A stretch of DNA of 11,258 nucleotides from an uncultured Oribacterium sp. (GTDB lineage: Bacteria > Bacillota > Clostridia > Lachnospirales > Lachnospiraceae), in contig CAKQPT010000050.1 in NCBI GenBank assembly GCA_934270345.1, forward strand, positions 1-11,258. The letters run 5' to 3'. Below are positions 6,627 through 11,258 of the stretch, piece by piece. The first letter of the stretch is position 1; every line of letters starts with the position of its first letter. A program made the position numbers and the translations under genes. The notes beneath the pieces are model-generated. The model had not been told where the DNA came from. It worked only from the letters and a program-made list of their open reading frames with translations, and searched no databases.

Positions 6627-7082
6627 CTAGCCCGGCATGCTCTCCTGCGCAAGAATCTTGACATATTGTATATTGGGCAATGCTTCGATCTCATGGATCA
6701 TCGCATTGATGTCCGAAGTATCTTCCCGGACCTCGATGGAGAGCGTCAGGGTAGCGATTCCGTTGATGGGAATCGACTGGTGGATGGTCAGGATGTTCGC
6801 ATTATACGAAGACACCGTCGAGCAGACCTTCGCCAGATTTCCGAGTACATCCCGCATCTGCACGATGATCGTGATGGTCTTTCCCTTCGAACTGTCGTAA
6901 AACGGGAAGATGTCTTCTTTATACTTATAGAAAGAACTGCGGGAAATATTCACGCGTTCGGTCGCTTCTGCCACCGATAAGCCCTTTTCTGTCTCGAGAA
7001 GACGCTTTACCTCGACCACCTTTTTCAGAACCTCAGGCAGTGCCCCGGTCCGGACAACGAAATAATCGGATTGACTGCTCAT
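6627..7082 (-). CDS. ACT domain protein of the PheB/UPF0735 family
   Basis: The protein has 151 residues. The C-terminal half (about 70-146) is an ACT domain, seen as TIIVQMRDVLGNLAKVCSTV followed by a second strand-helix-strand unit. ACT domains bind amino acids and control enzymes or regulators. The N-terminal half carries SVAEATERVNISRSSFYKYK (36-55), which has the spacing of a helix-turn-helix and resembles the recognition segment of TetR-like or resolvase-like proteins; this is a visual judgement. The family is often named PheB after the gene beside pheA in Bacillus subtilis, but its biochemical role is not settled. It lies 62 bases after prfB and 85 bases before hom, an arrangement that suggests a role in threonine or aspartate-family control. 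The ribosome binding site is modest (AGGACAGG). Confidence 0.88.
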   Translation of the reverse strand: MSSQSDYFVVRTGALPEVLKKVVEVKRLLETEKGLSVAEATERVNISRSSFYKYKEDIFPFYDSSKGKTITIIVQMRDVLGNLAKVCSTVSSYNANILTIHQSIPINGIATLTLSIEVREDTSDINAMIHEIEALPNIQYVKILAQESMPG

Positions 7083-7144
7083 CGTGTCTACCTGTCCTTC
7101 TCTCTCGCTCGTGGTGCTGTTTCGTCGCTTCGCTGCTGCTGAAA

Positions 7145-8284
7145 TCAGTCATCTCCCTGGATACGGCGATCCGGGCAGCCGAGCTGCATCCACTTAAGGT
7201 AGGCGGTGATGAAGCGATCGATATCACCATCGAGCACCGCATCGGTATTGGAGGTCTGCTCACCGGAACGAAGATCCTTCACCATACGATATGGCTGCAG
7301 AACATAGGAGCGGATCTGGGAGCCCCAGCCGTTGTCCTTGACCTCGCCACGGATGCCGGCCAGCATCGCTTCCTGCTCCGCCTTCTCCTTCAGGTACAGT
7401 CTCGCCTTCAGCATCTGCATCGCCTTGTTCCGGTTCTGGAGCTGTGAACGCTCCTCCTGACAGGCCACGACGATACCGGTCGGGATATGAATCAGTCGAA
7501 CGGCCGAGGAGGTCTTATTGATGTGCTGTCCACCGGCACCGGATGCACGGAATACCTCCATCTTGATGTCCTCCGGACGCACCTCGATGTCGATCTCGGT
7601 CTCGATGTCCGGCATGATGTCACAGGATACGAAGGAGGTCTGACGCTTCGCCTGTGCATTGAATGGAGAGATACGTACCAGACGGTGTACACCCGCCTCG
7701 GAGCGAAGGTAGCCGTAGGCATACTCGCCATCGATCTCGATGGTGACGGACTTGATACCGGCTTCATCACCCTCCAGATAATCCAGCACCTTCAGGGTGA
7801 AACCATGACGCTCCGCCCAGCGTGTATACATACGATACAGCATACCGGCCCAGTCGTTGGACTCGGTACCACCGGCACCGGCGTTGAGACGCAGGATGGC
7901 ATTCATGCTGTCATACTCTCCGGAAAGGAGAAGCTTCGTCGACATCTGATCGAGGCGCTCGATGAAATCATCCAGCATTTCCTTGACCTCTGCCACGGAA
8001 TCCTGATCTTCCTCCTCTTCCGCCATCTCGATCAGTGCGCCGATATCATCATAGGACTGTGCGAGCTCTTCGTAGCTTTTTACCTCATCCTTCAGACGAC
8101 GATCCTCGGTGGAGTACTGGTTGGCCTTTTCCGGATCGGTCCAGAAATCCGGCTCTTCCATCATACGGTCGAGCTCGGCGATGCGCTTTTTCTTATTGTC
8201 GAGATCCAGGGAAGCGCCGAGGTCCCGGAGTGACTGTTCCTTCTGTCCAAGCTCATACTTGTACTGGTCTAACTCAATGATCAT
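7145..8284 (-). CDS. prfB: Peptide chain release factor 2 (RF2), no programmed frameshift
   Basis: RF2 recognises UGA and UAA stop codons and triggers peptide release. Visible features are the stop-codon tripeptide SPF (206-208), the catalytic GGQ (251-253, in ASGAGGQHINKTSS), and GAGGTES (136-142). The N-terminus is coiled-coil rich and there is an acidic EEEEDQDS stretch near 90. In many bacteria an in-frame UGA near codon 26 makes RF2 synthesis depend on +1 frameshifting. Here the equivalent region (residues 20-30, RDLGASLDLDN) is read straight through in one frame and shows no internal UGA, so that autoregulation is absent. The ATG at 8284 has AAAGGA six bases upstream. Length 379 is close to the family. 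Confidence 0.97.
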   Translation of the reverse strand: MIIELDQYKYELGQKEQSLRDLGASLDLDNKKKRIAELDRMMEEPDFWTDPEKANQYSTEDRRLKDEVKSYEELAQSYDDIGALIEMAEEEEDQDSVAEVKEMLDDFIERLDQMSTKLLLSGEYDSMNAILRLNAGAGGTESNDWAGMLYRMYTRWAERHGFTLKVLDYLEGDEAGIKSVTIEIDGEYAYGYLRSEAGVHRLVRISPFNAQAKRQTSFVSCDIMPDIETEIDIEVRPEDIKMEVFRASGAGGQHINKTSSAVRLIHIPTGIVVACQEERSQLQNRNKAMQMLKARLYLKEKAEQEAMLAGIRGEVKDNGWGSQIRSYVLQPYRMVKDLRSGEQTSNTDAVLDGDIDRFITAYLKWMQLGCPDRRIQGDD

Positions 8285-8330
8285 TTGTTTTCCTTTACAT
8301 GCTATGGGTTTACATCGTCACTGCCGCTCT

Positions 8331-8383
8331 GCTTCCGGAACGCACAGGCACCCGGGTGGTGCCGTCCGCTCTGAAAGGGAAGC
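8331..8383 (-). promoter_or_regulatory. Nested stem structure in the prfB leader (candidate cis-acting RNA)
   Basis: Between the secA terminator and prfB the minus strand can form three nested helices. The outer GCTTC (8383-8379) pairs with GAAGC (8335-8331), CGGA (8368-8365) with TCCG (8339-8336), and GGCACC (8363-8358) with GGTGCC (8352-8347) around a 5-base loop. On the 3' side the first two helices are contiguous; on the 5' side they are separated by CCTTTCAGAG. CAGAGCGG occurs twice, once inside the fold and once just after it. No U-run follows, and it matches no riboswitch class I recognise. It ends about 46 bases before the prfB start. Base pairing is seen; a regulatory role is inference. 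Confidence 0.45.
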
Positions 8384-8393
8384 GAAGTATATA

Positions 8394-8431
8394 AAAGGCC
8401 GCGAAGCATTCGATGATGATCCGCGGCCTTT
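8394..8431 (-). terminator. Intrinsic terminator of secA
   Basis: AAAGGCCGCG (8394-8403) pairs perfectly with CGCGGCCTTT (8422-8431) around an 18-base loop. On the minus strand the stem runs into TTTTATATA. It lies about 25 bases beyond the secA stop codon. It separates secA from prfB, although no strong promoter for prfB was found after it. Confidence 0.88.
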
Positions 8432-8455
8432 CCCTGCCGGAGCAGGAAAGCTTAC

Positions 8456-11113
8456 TTAGTTTTTGCCGGCGTGATCAAGCATTTCGTCCTGTGCCTTCTC
8501 TGCCTGTGCTTCCGATACCTTCTGATTCATCATCTTCTGGTACTCGTCACGGCCGTGGCACTGCTTGTACTTCTTGCCGGATCCACACGGACACGGATCG
8601 TTCGGATAGATCTTGCGGATGGAACGCTTCTTCGGTGCCTGCGCGAGGGTGTCGTCACGGTTGGTACCGGTGACCTGTGCCTGCTGCTCACGCTCCACCT
8701 TCTGCTCTACCTGGATATGATACAGGATGCGTACGGTGTCTTCCTTGATGGCACGTGTCATATCGCCAAACATCTGGTAGCCCTGGATCTTATACTCTAC
8801 GAGCGGATCCTTCTGGCCGTATGCCTGAAGACCGATACCATCACGAATGATATCCATATCATCGATGTGGTTCATCCACTTCTGGTCGATCACACGAAGA
8901 AGGATGACACGCTCTACCTCACGGAGCTGCTCCGGATTCGGGAAGGAGGCTTCCTTCTGCTCATAGAGCTTGATGGCCTCTTCCTTCAGGAGTTGCTTGA
9001 ACTCGTTCTTCGTCATCGAGTTGAACTGCTCCTCGGTGAGCTGCAGCTTCGGAAGCGGGATGATGCTCATCAGTGTATCATTGAGACCACTGAGATCCCA
9101 GTCCTTCGCGGTTGCGTCCTCCGGAACGTTCGCATCGACATAGTTCTCGATGATGTCCTGGATGAAGTTGATGATGGTCGGACGGAGATCGTCACCGTTC
9201 AGTACCTTCTCACGCTCAGCATAGATGACATCACGCTGCTCGTTGTTGACCTCGTCATACTTCAGGAGGTTCTCACGGATACCGTAGTTGTTCAGCTCGA
9301 TCTTCTCCTGTGCCTTCTCGATGGCATTGGAAAGCATCTTGTGGTGGATCTGCTCGCCCTCCGGGACACCCAGTGCCTCAAACATATTCATGAGACGCTC
9401 GGAACCGAAGAGGCGCATCAGGTCATCCTCGAGGGAGATGAAGAACTGGGACTGACCCGGGTCACCCTGACGTCCGGCACGTCCACGGAGCTGGTTATCG
9501 ATACGTCTCGACTCGTGACGCTCGGTACCGATGATATGAAGACCACCGGCAGCCAGTGCCTCCGGATCCAGCTTGATATCCGTACCACGGCCGGCCATGT
9601 TGGTCGCGATGGTGACGGCACCGTGCTGACCGGCGTCTGCGACGATGGCCGCCTCGAGCTCATGGAACTTCGCATTCAGGACGTTGTGCTTGATACCGCG
9701 ACGCTTCAGCATACCGCTGATGAGCTCGGAGGTATCGATGTTGATGGTACCGATCAGAACCGGTGCACCGGTCTCGTGGATACGAACCGCTTCATCCACG
9801 ACGGCCTGGAACTTTTCCTTCTTTGACTTATAAACCGCATCATCGAGGTCGACACGCTGTACCGGCTTGTTGGTCGGGATACAGATGACATCCATGTAAT
9901 AGATGTTACGGAACTCCTTCTCCTCGGTCTGTGCGGTACCGGTCATACCGGCCTTCTTATCAAACTTGTTAAAGAAGTTCTGGAAGGTGATCGTCGCGAG
10001 GGTCTTCGACTCACGCTTGACGTTCACGTGCTCCTTCGCCTCGATCGCCTGATGGAGACCATCGCTGTAACGACGGCCCGGCATGATACGTCCGGTGAAC
10101 TCGTCGACGATGAGGACCTCATCATCTTTGACCACGTAGTCCTTATCACGGTGCATCAGGTTGTTTGCACGAAGAGCCAGGATCACGCAGTGCTGGATCT
10201 CCAGATTCTCCGGATCCGCGAGGTTCTTGATATGGAAGAACTGCTCTACCTTATGAACACCCTGCTGTGTGAGGTTAACGGTCTTCTCCTTCTCGTTGAC
10301 GATGAAGTCACCGGTCTCCTCGATCTCCTCGCCGAGGATCGCATCGAGCTTACTGAACTCTGCGGACTCCTCACCACGCTGAAGCTGACGGGCCAGCACA
10401 TCGCAGACCTCATAGAGCTTCGTGGACTTTCCGGACTGTCCGGAAATGATGAGCGGTGTACGTGCTTCATCGATCAGGACGGAATCGACCTCGTCGATGA
10501 TGCAGTAGTGAAGGCCACGAAGTACCTGCTGGTTCTTATAAACCGCCATGTTATCACGGAGGTAGTCGAAACCGAGCTCGTTATTCGTGACATAGGTGAT
10601 ATCACAGTTATAGGCTGCCTGACGCTCCTCGGTGGTCATGGAGTTCAGAACCACACCAACGCTTAATCCGAGGAACTCGTGGATACGTCCCATCCACTCG
10701 GCATCTCGCTTGGCGAGGTAGTCGTTGACGGTGACGATATGAACGCCCTTTCCCTCCAGCGCATTCAGGTAGGCCGGACAGGTGGATACGAGGGTCTTAC
10801 CTTCACCGGTTCTCATCTCGGCGATACGGCCCTGATGAAGAACGACACCACCGATCAGCTGTACCGGGAAGTGCTTCATCTTATTGACACGCCACGCGGC
10901 CTCACGTACTGTCGCATAGGCCTCCGGAAGAATCTGATCCAGACTCTCTCCCTGCGCCAGACGCTCCTTGAACTTCGGGGTCTGCGCCTTTAACTCTTCA
11001 TCTGACATGGCAGACATGGTCTCATCATAAGAAAGGATCTTCTTAATGATCGGATCGATCCGCTTCAGTTCATGATCGGAATGGGTACCGAAAACCTTCT
11101 CAAAAAAACTCAT
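8456..11113 (-). CDS. secA: Preprotein translocase ATPase SecA
   Basis: SecA is the motor that drives preproteins through SecYEG at the membrane. The 885-residue protein has the full set of motifs: QLIGG (85-89), Walker A MRTGEGKT (100-107), Walker B with DEVD (207-210), the helicase region around [19 protein letters not shown], and [13 protein letters not shown] in the second nucleotide-binding fold. The C-terminal zinc-binding SEC-C motif is intact (C841, C843, C852, H853) and would contact SecB-like partners or phospholipid and ribosome. A charged 31-residue tail follows the zinc motif. The ATG at 11113 has AAGGAG 11 bases upstream, a rather long gap. It appears to be monocistronic, with its own promoter and terminator. 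Confidence 0.98.
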   Translation of the reverse strand: MSFFEKVFGTHSDHELKRIDPIIKKILSYDETMSAMSDEELKAQTPKFKERLAQGESLDQILPEAYATVREAAWRVNKMKHFPVQLIGGVVLHQGRIAEMRTGEGKTLVSTCPAYLNALEGKGVHIVTVNDYLAKRDAEWMGRIHEFLGLSVGVVLNSMTTEERQAAYNCDITYVTNNELGFDYLRDNMAVYKNQQVLRGLHYCIIDEVDSVLIDEARTPLIISGQSGKSTKLYEVCDVLARQLQRGEESAEFSKLDAILGEEIEETGDFIVNEKEKTVNLTQQGVHKVEQFFHIKNLADPENLEIQHCVILALRANNLMHRDKDYVVKDDEVLIVDEFTGRIMPGRRYSDGLHQAIEAKEHVNVKRESKTLATITFQNFFNKFDKKAGMTGTAQTEEKEFRNIYYMDVICIPTNKPVQRVDLDDAVYKSKKEKFQAVVDEAVRIHETGAPVLIGTINIDTSELISGMLKRRGIKHNVLNAKFHELEAAIVADAGQHGAVTIATNMAGRGTDIKLDPEALAAGGLHIIGTERHESRRIDNQLRGRAGRQGDPGQSQFFISLEDDLMRLFGSERLMNMFEALGVPEGEQIHHKMLSNAIEKAQEKIELNNYGIRENLLKYDEVNNEQRDVIYAEREKVLNGDDLRPTIINFIQDIIENYVDANVPEDATAKDWDLSGLNDTLMSIIPLPKLQLTEEQFNSMTKNEFKQLLKEEAIKLYEQKEASFPNPEQLREVERVILLRVIDQKWMNHIDDMDIIRDGIGLQAYGQKDPLVEYKIQGYQMFGDMTRAIKEDTVRILYHIQVEQKVEREQQAQVTGTNRDDTLAQAPKKRSIRKIYPNDPCPCGSGKKYKQCHGRDEYQKMMNQKVSEAQAEKAQDEMLDHAGKN

Positions 11114-11129
11114 TTGCTCTAGTACTCCT

Positions 11130-11152
11130 TATCGCAAGTGCACACAGCGATA
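11130..11152 (-). promoter_or_regulatory. Small hairpin beside the secA ribosome binding site
   Basis: TATCGC (minus strand, 11152-11147) pairs with GCGATA (11135-11130) around an 11-base loop that contains the palindrome GTGCAC. The stem ends where AAGGAG begins, sharing its first A. It could stack next to, and partly limit, ribosome access. No secM-like upstream reading frame was seen between the promoter and secA. A control function is speculative. Confidence 0.4.
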
Positions 11153-11196
11153 CAGCTGCCTACACTTTTCGTTCTACTTATGGCTATAACTCTGAA

Positions 11197-11225
11197 ATCT
11201 TATCACTAAACACTTTTTTATTCAA
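11197..11225 (-). promoter_or_regulatory. Promoter of secA
   Basis: On the minus strand TTGAAT (11220-11225) is separated by 17 bases from TAAGAT (11197-11202). The -35 has four of six consensus bases and the -10 has five of six. The surroundings are AT-rich, and the start of transcription should lie near 11190, giving a leader of about 77 bases. Nothing else was recognised from 11226 to the right edge. Confidence 0.75.
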
Positions 11226-11258
11226 GAAAGCTTTTGATTGTTAACATTTAATTCATAA

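Noticed and set aside
8200..8284. Possible programmed +1 frameshift in prfB.
   Set aside because: The whole RF2 N-terminus is encoded in a single frame with no internal UGA.
8341..8431. T-box-like core GGGTGGTGCCG on the plus strand followed by a terminator-type hairpin.
   Set aside because: It differs from the T-box core at two conserved positions, no Stem I or specifier loop precedes it (that DNA is the start of prfB on the other strand), and no gene follows in that direction. The hairpin has its U-run on the minus strand and serves secA.
8471..9826. A 451-codon open frame on the plus strand opposite secA, along with similar long plus-strand frames at 5597-6526, 1195-1869 and 2581-3234.
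   Set aside because: Each lies wholly or almost wholly opposite a firmly identified gene. The biased composition (Leu/Asp/Arg/Val rich) is what codon bias on the other strand would produce, and no domain is recognisable.
1..11258. CRISPR array, insertion sequence, prophage, toxin-antitoxin or defence genes.
   Set aside because: There are no spaced direct repeats, transposase or integrase motifs, or unassigned reading frames between the housekeeping genes that would support any of these.

Overview
The window is ordinary chromosomal housekeeping DNA from a Bacillota bacterium, most likely a Clostridia/Lachnospiraceae-type organism. The evidence is the protein style (a SecA ending in a zinc motif, a PheB/UPF0735 ACT protein beside hom, RNase Z in a t6A cluster), clear AGGAGG-type ribosome binding sites, and near-consensus sigma-A promoters with 17-bp spacers. 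All ten protein genes and the one tRNA gene lie on the minus strand, so transcription runs from right (11258) to left (1). No mobile element, phage gene, CRISPR array or defence system is visible, and no wholly new system was found.

Reading in the direction of transcription: a good promoter (11197-11225) drives secA, whose mRNA has a small hairpin just upstream of the ribosome binding site. An intrinsic terminator (8394-8431) ends secA. Next comes a gap with a nested RNA fold (8331-8383), followed by a compact gene run: prfB (RF2, read in one frame without programmed frameshifting), an ACT-domain protein, hom, tsaE, tsaB, rimI, rnz and tsaD. The run ends at a strong terminator (1242-1276). 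Gene spacing within it ranges from a TGATG overlap (hom/tsaE) to about 105 bases (rnz/tsaD). The larger gaps each contain a small hairpin. No convincing promoter was found for this run, so it may depend on read-through from secA or on a weak promoter in the prfB leader.

ispD follows as a separate unit with an extended -10 promoter and its own 16-bp terminator (339-382). A tRNA-Ser(UGA) gene without an encoded CCA then has its own consensus promoter (255-283). Finally a second, even better promoter (75-103), preceded by spaced A-tracts, fires out of the left edge into a leader containing a CCTTGAAAA stretch. This looks like the start of a stable-RNA (probably rRNA) operon whose genes lie outside the window.

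Functionally the window is centred on translation and protein maturation. TsaB, TsaE and TsaD make the t6A37 modification on ANN-decoding tRNAs, RNase Z matures CCA-less tRNA 3' ends, RimI is an N-terminal/ribosomal protein acetyltransferase, and RF2 ends translation. SecA exports proteins, Hom commits aspartate semialdehyde to threonine/methionine synthesis, and IspD works in the MEP isoprenoid pathway. The points most worth a second look are the left-edge promoter and leader, the structured prfB leader, the RNase Z exosite without its usual GP motif, the insertion in RimI, the tails on TsaB and SecA, and the HTH-like N-terminus of the ACT protein next to hom.
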